Shown one piece after another: positions 32,690-43,453 of a stretch of 64,000 bases of DNA. This stretch comes from Phialocephala subalpina (lineage: Eukaryota > Ascomycota > Leotiomycetes > Helotiales > Mollisiaceae): NCBI GenBank assembly GCA_900073065.1, contig FJOG01000032.1, positions 378,567 to 442,566 of the forward strand, read 5' to 3'. The notes under the pieces are model-generated. The model was not told the origin of the DNA. It was given only the letters and a program-made list of their open reading frames with translations, and made no database searches. The translations under genes were made by a program, and so were the position numbers. The stretch's first letter is position 1, and the number at the start of each line of letters is the position of its first letter.

Positions 32690-35030
32690 ATGACGCAGGA
32701 TGTAAATGGGCAACGACATGATAGAACTGCACTCATCCTCTTTGGATCCGAGACGGGAAACGGTCAAGATGTGGCCGAGGAGCTGGGACGAGTGGCGGAG
32801 AGACTTCATTTTATGACCAGGGTTTACGAGATGGATGAGGTCGAGCTTGTATGTCAATCTCGTCTCAAGGATCTGCCATGCAGATATTGATATGCAATAG
32901 AACATTCTACCGAGATTTACGATTGTCATCTTCGTGACTTCGACGACAGGCCAAGGCGAATTCCCGAGAAATGCACAGAAGTTCTGGAAGAGCCTCCTGA
33001 GGAAGCGTTTGCCTCCAAACTGTCTCGGTCACGTGCACTTTACCACCTTCGGTCTTGGAGATAGTTCTTATGCACAGTGTGTAACTTCCGTTTTTTGAAG
33101 GATGACTATGAATGCTGAAGCATATGTAGGTTCAATTATGCAGCTCGAAAGCTCCATAAACGTCTGGAGCAACTTGGTGCTAAAGAGGTATATCCTCGAG
33201 GCGAAGCCGATGAGCGTCATGACGAAGGGTAATTGCTTCTCGCTCGCCATTCAGTGATCTTATCGCCGATAAGGAACAAAGAACATTCATTGACAAGAAA
33301 ATAGGATTGATGGGACTTTCTTAGCATGGTCCGCTGATTTTCAAAAGCACCTTCTCTCTTCATACCCATTACCGGAAGGAGTGATCCCAATCCCTTCACA
33401 CGTGCTCCTTCCCCCAAATTTTTTACTTGGGCTGCGCGAGGATTCAACGCCGACCAGCAACTTCCAAGACTCCACGAGCATCTCGATCTCCAAAGAATCG
33501 AACCACGTTGCGCCATCCCAACCGCAAGACCACGGCACAAACGCAAACCGACCGCTCCCTCTCAAAGGTCCCATTGAGCAGACAACATCAACCCCTGCAC
33601 TCTCCGCATCAGATCCCAAGATGAAGTACGAACCAGAAGAAGAGCCTGCCGCGCCCGTTGTCCCAGCTTGCCCCATGTTGAAAGAGCCACACAACGAGGA
33701 ACCCGAATCGATTGCCTCTCCTCTCTATCTCCCGTCAGCTAAAACGCTACAAATCCCAAATGGTGTTCCGGCAAGGTTGGTCGATAACAAGCGAGTCACC
33801 CCCGAGAATCATTGGCAAGATGTCCGTCTCTTGACGTTCATCATCGAGGAGGGCTACGACTACTATGCTGGAGATACCGTCACCATATACCCCAAGAACT
33901 TCCCTGCAGATGTTGAGGCAGTGATTGAACTGATGGGGTGGACTGAGATAGCCCACAAACCCTTGACCTTCAACAACGGTAACCAACGCAACTATGCGGC
34001 TCCCATGGCTATGAACAACGTCCCAGAGGAGTTCCACCACGTCAAAGACTGCACGTTGAGAGATCTACTCACCCATAATCTCGACATCACCGCCATTCCT
34101 AAGAGATACTTCTTCGAACTCGCAGCCAACCATTGCAACGATGAGACCCACGAGTTGCGACTACGAGAGTTTGCCAGCCCAGCCTACACCGACGAATACT
34201 ACGACTACGCCACCCGCCCACGCCGCAGCATTCTCGAGGTCCTCCACGATTTCCCCAGCGTCAAGTTCCCCTTCGAATGGGCATTGGCCGTCTTTCCCAC
34301 GATTCGGGGTCGAGCATATAGCATCTGCAGCGCAGGCGACATCAAATACGGTGAAAAGGCAGGTTATCTTCGACTCCAGATCCTGGTCGCACTGGTCAAA
34401 TACCGAACAGTCCTGAAGAAGATTCGTCAAGGCCTCTGCTCCCGCTACCTCGACAGTCTTGCCCCTGGAACCACCATCACTACTACCATGAGCATAACCA
34501 AGATGCAGAGTCCCTGGGTCTTGAACTCGGAACATGAGGACCACGTCCATCACCCGATCATCTGCATCGCACCTGGTACTGGCATCGCACCTTGCAGAGC
34601 ACTTATCTGGTCACGGGCAGCTGAGGAATATGGGCGGAGAGGACGCATCAACGACCTTAAAAAACCTGTTGGAAAGTCCTATGTCTTCTTCGGTGGCCGT
34701 AATCGACAGGCAGATTTCTTCTTCGAAAAAGATTACACGGATCCATTTATCAACACCCAAGTCTTCACCGCCTTCTCCAGAGATCAGAAGGAGAAGCGAT
34801 ATGTACAAGACGTGTTGAGGGAGAACGGCCAGATGGTCGAGCATCTCATCATGAATGAGGGAGCTAGGATCTTTGTCTGTGGAAGCTCAGGAGCTATGCC
34901 GAAGGCTGTTAGGGAGGCGTTCGTTGATACCATTCAGAAGTGGGACAAGGAGAAGCGGAACAGAAAGTACGCCGAGGCGGTCGTCGCTGATTTAGAGAAA
35001 TTCAAGCGCTATACGCAAGAGACGTGGTAG
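32690..35030 (+). CDS. TAH18: NADPH-dependent diflavin oxidoreductase Tah18
   Basis: Passes electrons from NADPH through FAD and FMN to Dre2, feeding cytosolic iron-sulfur protein assembly. Exons 32690-32848, 32901-33076, 33130-33228 and 33305-35030, giving 719 residues. The flavodoxin domain is N-terminal: LFGSETGNGQDVAEELG, TSTTGQGEFPRNAQKFW and TFGLGDSSYAQFNYAARKL. The FAD domain carries RAYSICSA. The NADPH domain carries APGTGIAPCRALIW, FFGGRNRQADFFF and FVCGSSGAMPKAVREAF, ending in TW as usual. A low-complexity insert of about 100 residues after the flavodoxin domain (rich in Ser/Pro/Glu) is typical of fungal copies. Confidence 0.95.
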
Positions 35031-36487
35031 ATATTTTCATAGGGATTGGCGTTCGGGTGTGCCTTTCTGGCAAAGGCGCATCGGGCGGCGAAACATTGAT
35101 GCGGTGTATACGTGATGATGGGGAGGGTCAACGAGGAACGAAGAAGTGAGATATCATTTTCACCTATCACGACACTTCTCAACGACGGAATAAGTACTAG
35201 ATTGTGCATAGATCATGAGTGTAAAGAAATAGACACAAACATCAACATACCTTGGGAAAAAAGTGGAATGTGATCCTACTCGGCATTTCACTATGGATAA
35301 ACAGATAATAGTGAGAAGTTTTGCCTCTCAGTAAGGAAGTTTGAGATCTATGGTAACCAAATTCCCGAGTGTGAGACAAGGTAACATTTCTCGGAACTAA
35401 AGGCCTCGACATGCTGATGATGTTCTAGTCAAAAGGTTCGCGGGGTTGGGACTTCTCGCCAAGCTGCCATTCCGGTCTGACGAGGCTGCCGTACAGCCGA
35501 TGTACCTTCGTATCATGAAGCTCGAACCAACCTCTTCCCACCACATCCAACATCCCGCATCCTCTGCCTACCATTTTAAAACACTATCTCATTATCCAGC
35601 TTCTGTCTCTTCTCTCCAGATGTGAACTGTTCAGCTCCCCCGAACGTGCGCAATTGCAGCTATCGGACGCGTCAGAGGAAACAGGCCTCCCCCATCAGCA
35701 CCTTAAAACGACCTCTGTTCACAGCATCCAACCTGTTGCATCCTCCACCAACCATTCAAGAATCCAGATGTGCTTGTCCAACCTAGCTCTTCTCGTGTAT
35801 TTCACGGACGAGATGTCCAGCTCCCCGAAACTGGTACCATACCAGCCATTGGACAGAATGGAGGGGAGCTTTCGGCGCCTGATATCCTTCGTCCAACTCA
35901 ATAGGATCGACACGAAGTCTCGTGCGAGAGCATGTGGGCGGTCGAGTAGTACCCTCCTGCTGTGTTTTATGTTTTGAGACTTCAGAATTTGCGTCCTCGT
36001 CCTTTTCGCCTCGTCCCCACACTCAGCTCTACACCCCGCTCTAATTCCATCATCGGTGCTGGAGGTGCTCATTCATGGCCACCTACATCATTTAACGCTG
36101 CCATTCATGAAATTGGCTTCGCAGTCGGCAAGGGATATTTTATATTGTCATAACAGCACTGGTCTCTGTTGAAGGAAGCTGCAGGTACTGAGATCTACAC
36201 CCAGCTGAAAGTTTACCCCTCTATTGCACGACAAGATCACAACATGTTCAGCCATCCACTCTTTATCACATCTCATGTTCCTCAACATGATTTGTACGAC
36301 AGATCCAGAAGTCGTGCATTGCAGCCGTCGCAGCCGCCTGAGCTCTTCTTCAAGAGGTGGCGGGATACTTGCCTCTGTCCATCTACTTATCAGGGTACAA
36401 TTCGCTCAAATCCCCTCTTCTTGAAGTAACAACCACCGCTACTGCAAGAATTAAATAGCTCGAATTGCCTCAGCATAGTCTATCATC
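35031..36487. other. 1.46-kb intergenic region, no supported gene
   Basis: Frames at 35654-35977 (plus) and 35719-36072 (minus) overlap and lack features. 35518-35640 and 35697-35860 share short blocks (acatccaac/agcatccaac, gcatcctc, cagctccccgaa), which may mark an old local duplication. Otherwise it is the tyrosinase promoter. Confidence 0.35.
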
Positions 36488-38945
36488 ATGACAACCACAG
36501 TATCATCCAACCACCCTATCACAGGATGTCCCAAGCCTGCAATCTCTGCCGCAGATGGTACATCCTTCCCGCATCCTCAATCCCCCAGTCGGTCCTGGAA
36601 ATTGGCATCTAATGAGTAATAGGCTCTGTTCCCCTAAGACTCGAGCTCCGCGATCTCCAGCAAGACAAAGATCTCTGGAACTTGTACATCCTCGGTCTAG
36701 ATGCGTTCGCCAAAATTGATCAAAAGAACGACCTCTCCTTCTATGGAGTTGCTGGCATTCATGGCCGCCCCTACCGCATTTGGGGGGGTGTCCCCGGAGA
36801 GAATCCGGAGGGGAAGTGGCAGGGCTATTGTAAGTCTATCTCCGAATTTCAATGTCTCTCGATTCCTGGTACCTGAGGCGAGTGCTGACCTCTGACTGCA
36901 GGTACCCATACATCGGTCCTGTTCGCTCCATGGCATCGCCCGTTCCTTGCCCTATACGAGCAACAGATCTACGACTGTGTGCAGAAGGTCGCAGCGCAGT
37001 TTCCTGTCGAATCTCGCGCTCGATACCAGGAGTGCGCCACCAGATTCCGCGTCCCTTACTGGGATTGGGCCAGCTATCCTAGCAAAGACGATGGATACTT
37101 CCCAGTCATAGTCGGGCAGGAAAACATCAATGTCATCACGCCAACTTCAGGCGGCAAGGAAGTTTCGATTCCAAACCCGCTTTATTCTACCAAGTTCAGT
37201 CCCCTTGAACCCGGCGATTTCTCCACTGTCGTGGCTGCTAATGGTAGTAATGTCTTGGTAAGTCTCCATTGTAAGAAGAGCTGGTAATTTCCTGTTCCGG
37301 GTTATAGCTTTTCAAGCTCAAATCTTCTATCCTGGATAGGACAAACTTAGCTGACATGATACAGTATGATAAATTCCCAACCACTCTTCGTCACCCAAAT
37401 GACGCATCTACTCCTTCGGCGGCCTCTAATGAGACCGACGTGTTTGAGACGTTCAAATCGGCATATGCTGGTCTGCAACAGAATATCAACATCCTCCTCA
37501 CAGATCCGAACTACAAAGATTTCACCGCCTTCTCCACCCACCACCTCCTCCCATCCACGGTTGAAGGTTCCGAAGCTTCCTTGGAGGACATTCATAATAG
37601 TATTCATGGCTTTGTTGGTGGACATGGAGGCCACATGGCTGATCTCGACTATGCTGCTTATGATCCAGCGTTTTGGCTGCATCATTGCAACGTTGATCGC
37701 TTCTTCGCCATGTGGTGTGCGATCAATCCTGGCAAGTACACTTTCGACTTGGTGGATTCACAGGATAACGGAACGTATGTTATGAAGGCTGGGACCAGAG
37801 AGCACCTTGGCCTTGGTCTTTCGCCTTTTGTCGATCATTCTGGAACAAATTACTGTAAGTCAACATCCCTGCTCTCCGAGAACAATCTTGATCTGGAAAT
37901 CGCTGACTTGTCCAGGGACTCCATCTGGTGTTGCATCAACTGAAACCTTCAATTATGCCTATCCCGAGACTCAACGCTGGAAGTTCAAGAGCGACGCCGA
38001 CTACCAAATCAGCATCAATTCTACCATCTATCGTTTGTATGGAGGCGTCAACAAGACTATTGCTGCGGACCCAACACCAGTCGTCACCGAGCCTGTCGCT
38101 GCTGCCCCAGTGACCACAGCTCCAGCAGAGAAGAAGCATGGCGGACTTCTGAAGGGCATCGCAAAGGGGGTTACGAATGTTGTTGGAGATGTTGTAGAAA
38201 CGACTACGGATGTGGTCAAAGATGTTGTTGGGGCAGCCGGGGATGTGACCAAACATGTCGTTGCGGGAGTTGGTGGTGTTGTCACGGATGTTCTCATTCC
38301 CATCACTCAACCCATCACCTACACTGACTACATCACTACCATCAAGACGGTAAAGCATGGTCTTAATGAGGGTTATCGTGTTCACATCTTCCTTGGAGAC
38401 TTCATCGACGATCCGTTGACTTGGCACACTCAGGATGCTCTTTGTGGTATCTTCATGGGTAAGTCATCCTAGCCTTAAACGTTTATAGTTTGGTGGCTCA
38501 CTGATTCTCGACAGTCTTTGGTAGGAACACCACCGCAGGAGATCCCAATGAGACAGGCTGTGGAAAGTGCAAGGTCGATGCCGCGGATGGTGTGAGCATC
38601 TCCGGAATCGTGCCGTTGACGGCCCAACTTCTCCAGGTAAGTTCATCTTCCATCCTAATTCAAAGCTTCAGCCTTCTAACAACAATTTAGGAAGTTAAGA
38701 AAGGCAGCTGCCACTCCATGTGCAAGGAAGACGTGATCCCATACCTGACAACGAACCTCCACTGGCGTGTCACCCTCGCGAACGGTCAAGAATACCCTCG
38801 CGAAGATGTCCCAGGCCTCACCATCAGCGTCAATACCACGGAGGTCACGATCCCTGTCGGCGGACTGCCACAACGAAGTGGTGTGTATGAGCCTCATCCA
38901 GAGGTCACTGCTGGGAGACTTGCTGGTGCGATTGTGCCTGCTTAG
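36488..38945 (+). CDS. Long-type tyrosinase (polyphenol oxidase) with C-terminal domain
   Basis: Oxidises phenols to quinones, the first step of DOPA-type melanin. Seven exons: 36488-36557, 36623-36829, 36902-37257, 37365-37854, 37916-38458, 38515-38636 and 38691-38945, giving 680 residues. No signal peptide, as in intracellular fungal tyrosinases. Copper A: His70 (GIHG), His95 within GYCTHTS, where Cys93 and His95 form the usual Cys-His thioether pair, and His104 (APWHRP). Copper B: HNSIHGFVGGHGGHM and AFWLHHCNVDR. The C-terminal beta-domain, which normally blocks the active site until it is removed, is present. Between them is an unusual Val/Asp/Thr-rich inserted segment (about residues 455-510). 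The first intron was placed to join AADG to SVPLRLELRDL. Confidence 0.92.
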
Positions 38946-39839
38946 AAAGGCAGTGGGATCCATCCGCTTCATAGCAGATCTTACGAATTGCTTACCCCGG
39001 ATTACAGAGAATTGGAAATCGGGTTTGCGTGTATTGTGCGTTCTTGCTATCACCAACAATGATAAAGCAGTTACCAATATCGCCATCGGCCGCTCGGCTC
39101 CCACAGGAGACAAATCACATTGGTGGCGTTTTCCTCTAACCAATCACAAGTTCTTAGCGGTTGGATTATTCAGATCGTATCAAACATCGACTTTGCTCCC
39201 ACCCCTGTTTTCTCCAAAAGTCCATGAAGTCTATGAAGTACATGGATTTGAACATGATGTTTCATTCAGCCCCCTGGGCCGCATTAATCTTTCCACTCCT
39301 TTCTTGATTACTAAAGCTTATTCAATCAAAATTTACTCGTGCGGAGCTCCAACCCGACATACGTGAGTGGATTAGTGTGAAAGCGGGAGCTAGATCACAA
39401 GGCTGCAGAAGCTTAATGCAAGCTTGGCCATTCAGCTTCACGTAAAATATGATCCACCTCGTCGTCGTCGCCTACGTCAAGCGTTGTGATAGCGAGACGG
39501 ACTCAATCCTTCATAGCGTATTTTCTGATCCTTAATGCGTATCTGTTCTTTTGGTTCATTGATGTTATGTCCGTATGGCTTTAAGCAGCGGGGTTAGAGA
39601 GTCGGTGCATTCCGGAATAATCTCGAGTCCGGCAGGTTGGCTTATGCGAGTGAAATGGTTCAGCAGCGGTTATCATTTCGAGGTTGACAAAGTATATAAA
39701 CCTGCTTCGCTCTTGCCTTGATTGCACATTCAAAGTCTTCAGATAACCTCCTCTTCATAGACATCCTCTTCTCAGACAAACCACTCCTCTCTTCTCATCT
39801 CTCACATACCAAGCACAAATCATTCATATCAAATCCACG
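38946..39839. other. Intergenic region with promoter of the MDR gene at 39840
   Basis: No gene supported. TATATAA at 39693-39699 stands 141 bp before the next ATG. The open frame crossing 38767-39366 overlaps the tyrosinase end in another frame and is rejected. Confidence 0.4.
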
Positions 39840-40874
39840 ATGTCTTCTCAACATCTCGCAGCCATCCTCCCCTCCCAGGGCTCCCGCTTCGAAATCCAAC
39901 AGCGACCAACCCCAACACCAGGACCAAACGAACTTCTCCTCGAAGTTCATTCCGTTGCACTCAACCCCATCGACTACTACAGCCGCGACTTCGGCTTCGG
40001 CGTCTCCTCCTACCCCGCCGTCGTCGGCTCAGACATCGGCGGCATCGTCCTCCAAACCGGCTCCTCAGTCAAAGATTTCAAAGCCGGAGACCGCGTCGCC
40101 TCATTCGCTCCCGCATTCTTCAAGCTCGGTTCTCCTGACTATGGAGCTCTCCAGAAAAAGGTCTTGGTGCCGGCTGTCAACACCACCTTGATTCCCGAGA
40201 AGCTCAGTTTCGATGAAGCCTCACTCCTCCCTATGGCGGTCCTCACGACCTGGTCTGGATTCTACTCCATCGGTGTAGCTCGAGACACGGCCTTCAAGCC
40301 CTCTGACAAGAAGGGGTTCTTGGTCTGGGGAGGGGCGAGCAGTGTTGGGACGGCTGCTATCCAGGTCGCTAAATCTCTGGGGTATATCGTGTTCGCGACC
40401 GCGAGCTCAAAACATCATTCTTATATCAAGACTCTTGGAGCTGATTATCTTTTCGATTACAAGGATGAGGATGTTGTTGAGAAGATCGTGAAGACTGCGA
40501 AGGATGCGGGGATCTTTATCGATACTGGCTATGATGCTGTGGGTGCTTGGAAACATTCAATGCAGGTGCTTCATGAGGCGAAGGGGGATGCGAAGAAAGC
40601 GATGTTGGCGAGTGCACCACCGTTGAAGGAGGAGGAGATGCCGAAGTTGGGGGATGTGGAGGCTAAGTTTGTACTGGCGCCAGAGGGGGATGAGGCTTTG
40701 GCTGAGCATTTTGGGTTTGTGTTTAATAAGTGGTTGAAGGAGAAGCTGGCGAAGGGAGAGTGGATTGTTGCGCCGAAGATTAAGAAGATGGGTGGTGGGT
40801 TGGAGGGATTGAATGACGCTTTGGATGAGTTGAAGAAGGGGGCTAGTGGGGAGAAATTGGTTCTTAACTTGTAG
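39840..40874 (+). CDS. MDR-family oxidoreductase, CipB-like
   Basis: Intronless, 344 residues. N-terminal GroES-like half: NELLLEVHSVALNPIDYY, VGSDIGGIVLQTG and FKAGDRVASF. Rossmann half: FLVWGGASSVGTAAIQVAKSLG, then KTLGADYLFDY and GYDAVGAW. Catalytic zinc ligands are missing, so it is probably an NADPH-dependent reductase of quinones or unsaturated carbonyls. It is a close relative in layout of the genes at 14828 and 43454 but not a recent copy. It lies 0.9 kb after the long tyrosinase, so a role in handling quinones is conceivable but is inference. Confidence 0.9.
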   Translation: MSSQHLAAILPSQGSRFEIQQRPTPTPGPNELLLEVHSVALNPIDYYSRDFGFGVSSYPAVVGSDIGGIVLQTGSSVKDFKAGDRVASFAPAFFKLGSPDYGALQKKVLVPAVNTTLIPEKLSFDEASLLPMAVLTTWSGFYSIGVARDTAFKPSDKKGFLVWGGASSVGTAAIQVAKSLGYIVFATASSKHHSYIKTLGADYLFDYKDEDVVEKIVKTAKDAGIFIDTGYDAVGAWKHSMQVLHEAKGDAKKAMLASAPPLKEEEMPKLGDVEAKFVLAPEGDEALAEHFGFVFNKWLKEKLAKGEWIVAPKIKKMGGGLEGLNDALDELKKGASGEKLVLNL

Positions 40875-41354
40875 CTGGTGAGATTTGGGAAACATGAGGA
40901 AGATTGAGATGGTTCTGCTTGGGCTTGTCCTTTGCCAGATGGTGTCATTTTGGTTCAGTCAAGATCTGCTATCGCTCTGATTTGTTCTCAATAACTTCCA
41001 TGTTCAATGCAAGCACGCGATCTCCATACTTTCGTTGTACTTCAAGATAGAATTATATCTTTTTGCAACTCATGTCCACTTTCAAGATGCTTGGCAAAGC
41101 ATCGCCACGCCGCGGGAGCATGCGCTTTTCGCTACCCCGCATTGCGAAATAGGGGATTATAAGTGAGTTCGACGCTCGGTAAGATACCTAAGCAAATTTC
41201 CGTTGGCACGCGAGTGCGCTTACATGGCCACGTTCAAAGTCGGGAGGATCAGACAACTATGAACGATGTACCGCAACATTGATTGGCTATACAAATGGCT
41301 TGGGAGAATGATAGAATTTGATTGAGCAGCTTTCTATTCTTGCGCATCTCCTCG
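40875..41354. other. Intergenic region, no supported gene
   Basis: 480 bp between the MDR gene and the truncated lactonohydrolase. Nothing notable seen. Confidence 0.35.
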
Positions 41355-41960
41355 ATGACGCGCTCCTGCTTGCTTGTACTGCTCGGTATCCGTCTTGCCT
41401 TCGCGCAGACACCCATATATAGTGTGTCTATTCCTCCAGACTTGACTTATCTGCTTCCATAATCATACATAGGAGACATTCAAGACCACTTCATCGACAC
41501 CAAAACTAGCAACGGTTCAATTAACGACAGCTTCGCTGCTGCCCAAAATGCAACATTCTATTCTTTTGACGAAGAATTCTTGTGGATTGTTGGATCGTCG
41601 CCCACTATCTTGAAAATCAATGCCTCAAACTCAACCTTCGATTACGCAAATGAAGCGGGAGTTTGGCTACCTGATCGCAATGAAGTGTGGTTCACCGGCA
41701 GCGGCGGTAGCTCACAACCTTACTTTGTACTCAACCTTGACACTTACACCATTAGCCCGCCAAATTCATATGTTGCGCAACCTCTACCACTTCTAACAGG
41801 AGGCGACCATTTCAACGGCGCCGTCTACTTCTCAGGCTTCGGCTTGAACGCATCGAACTCCACCCCTCCAGCGATATACCCCACCGACCCAGCCACAGGC
41901 GTATCATCCATCGTTTTAGATTCCTACTTCGGCGTCCGTCTAAATAACATCGGCGTGTAG
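41355..41960 (+). pseudogene. Secreted lactonohydrolase-type gene cut off by a retroelement
   Basis: Exons 41355-41421 and 41473-41960 encode 184 residues: a signal peptide (SCLLVLLGIRLAFAQ) and the first half of an SMP-30/gluconolactonase-like beta-propeller with FYSFDEEFLWIVGSSPTI, GVWLPDRNEVWFTGSG and GDHFNGAVYFSGFG. Full members of this fungal lactonohydrolase family are about twice as long and continue with the N-D-V/I metal-binding part. Here the frame stops at TAG 41958-41960, within VRLNNIGV, directly against a gypsy chromodomain remnant. The catalytic metal-site half is missing. A short secreted product could still be made, but enzyme activity is unlikely. Confidence 0.75.
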
Positions 41961-42936
41961 TTAAGCCTTGAGAATATTGCTACGGACCGCCCGTCCAAGA
42001 ATCTGGACGCAAAGTACGTCAAGTATACAATCACCGAAGTCGTAGGTAGCCATAGCTATAGGTTGGACACACCATCGTGAATCCACAACGTATTCGACAC
42101 ACGCCTGCTAAAGTTAGCAAAGACGAAACCCCTACTGGGCCAAATACTTCACGACTCGCAACCGCCAGCTTTACGGGTCGACGACAACGATGAGTGCGAG
42201 GTTGACAAAATCTTGGCCCAGAAGCCCGCGAGGGGAGGGAGACAGCAGTACCTAGTCAAGTGGACCGGCTATGCACGACCAACGTGGACGCCAGCGTCTG
42301 CAAAGAAGACACACTAGCATTAAGGCTCCGATCGAATCGACGGATTTCGAATTTTATTAAATTCGACGCGAATCGGATCGAATTCGATTCGATCCGATTC
42401 GATAATATAGAGCTATATAGTTAATAAGTAGAAGTGCTATGAGAAAATCTAGTTTAATAAGGGTAAAAACTCACGTATTTCTTAAATCAAGTAATTAGAA
42501 TTTTAAGAAGTTTATTTTTAATTATAATAATATATAATTAAAATAAAAGTAATTAGATTAATATATTTAAATTAATAAAAAAGCGTAATATAAAAGAGGA
42601 AAAAGTAGATTATAATTAGAAGGTTTATTAAAGGGATTACGCTTGGTAAAAAGTATTCGCAAGACTTTTTAATTAAGTTTAACGGTTATCTTTTTAGATT
42701 AGAACTATTATATATAGAATCACGTGCATAACTTTGAATCGAATCGAATCGGATTGAATAACCCCCCTATTCGTACAGATCGAATTCTAAAGCCTCATTA
42801 TTTAATCCGTAGGGATTTCAAACTTCTTAAATTCGATTCGATTAAAGTTCTACGTACGGACAGGAGATGCTATTGTTGGGGGACGTATAGTCCAACGGAG
42901 GCAATGGAAGCGTTTGTGAGGAGGGGGGTATTGTGA
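41961..42936 (+). mobile_element. Ty3/gypsy retrotransposon 3' remnant (integrase tail and chromodomain)
   Basis: From 41961 a frame reads ATDRPSKNLDAKYVKYTITE, VVGSHSYRLDTPS, stop, IHNVFDTRLLK, then a chromodomain (DECEVDKILAQK, RQQYLVKWTGYARPTWTPAS). This is the C-terminal part of a fungal gypsy polyprotein. One TGA falls where a Gly codon would be expected. After an insertion the end of the polyprotein resumes as PTEAMEAFVRRGVL and stops at 42936. A purine tract (gaggagggggg, about 42918-42928) and a TGTGAGGG start of a presumed LTR follow. No reverse transcriptase or RNase H part remains in the window. Confidence 0.8.
42322..42850. mobile_element. AT-rich element nested inside the gypsy remnant
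   Basis: The gypsy tail is interrupted after PTWTPASAKK (about 42315) and resumes near 42870. The inserted DNA starts with a block rich in cgaatcga/attcgattcga motifs (42322-42405) and ends with a similar block (42735-42845) that is roughly inverted relative to the first: aaggct...cgattcgat against atcgaatcg...aaagcct. The interior (42405-42720) is strongly AT-rich with no open frame. This fits a short nonautonomous element, later mutated by RIP. Exact ends and target duplication could not be fixed. Confidence 0.5.
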
Positions 42937-43453
42937 GGGTTGGAACCCAGGGAGATTACGGTTTGGCCGTAGTGAGCTGTACTGATAGGAAGTCTACCAG
43001 GGCACGTGACACGGTCGCTAACGTACGCAGACAGCACCTGTACTTTTAGATCTTTGCGTATTCCTTAACAGTCGAATCTGAGCCCAAGTTTTGGCAACTT
43101 TCCCAACTTGACCTCTCACACCCGGCGAGCATAAGGCTGCTCTTAATAGGCAGGCCCCGAATGTACTGCTCGGCTTTTGCTTCGGGGCCGAAAGAGGTAA
43201 CCTTGGCATACCACGTGATGCTAGGTAGTTGATTGGTAATCTAGTAGAGACCTTCCCCCACGGCATGAAATTCGCCCGTCGATAGCAAATCGGATTGAAG
43301 TCTGCCCGAATATTTTACTATAAAAACGCGGATACGCGGAACCAGCCATGTCTCATTCAAGTAAAGCTTATATGATTGAAAGAGTTGGAACAATCTCACA
43401 ATTACCATTACAATTATCAAAAATCACGACATCAACAACCAGAAACGGCGGGA
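42937..43453. other. Presumed gypsy LTR remnant and promoter of the MDR gene
   Basis: The sequence after the gypsy stop begins TGTGAGGG after a purine tract, as an LTR would. Without a second copy its end cannot be defined. The right part carries the TATA box of the next gene. Confidence 0.35.
43319..43325 (+). promoter_or_regulatory. TATA box of the MDR gene at 43454
   Basis: TATAAAA lies 129 bp upstream of the ATG at 43454, similar to the spacing of TATATAA before the related MDR gene at 39840 (141 bp). Confidence 0.5.
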
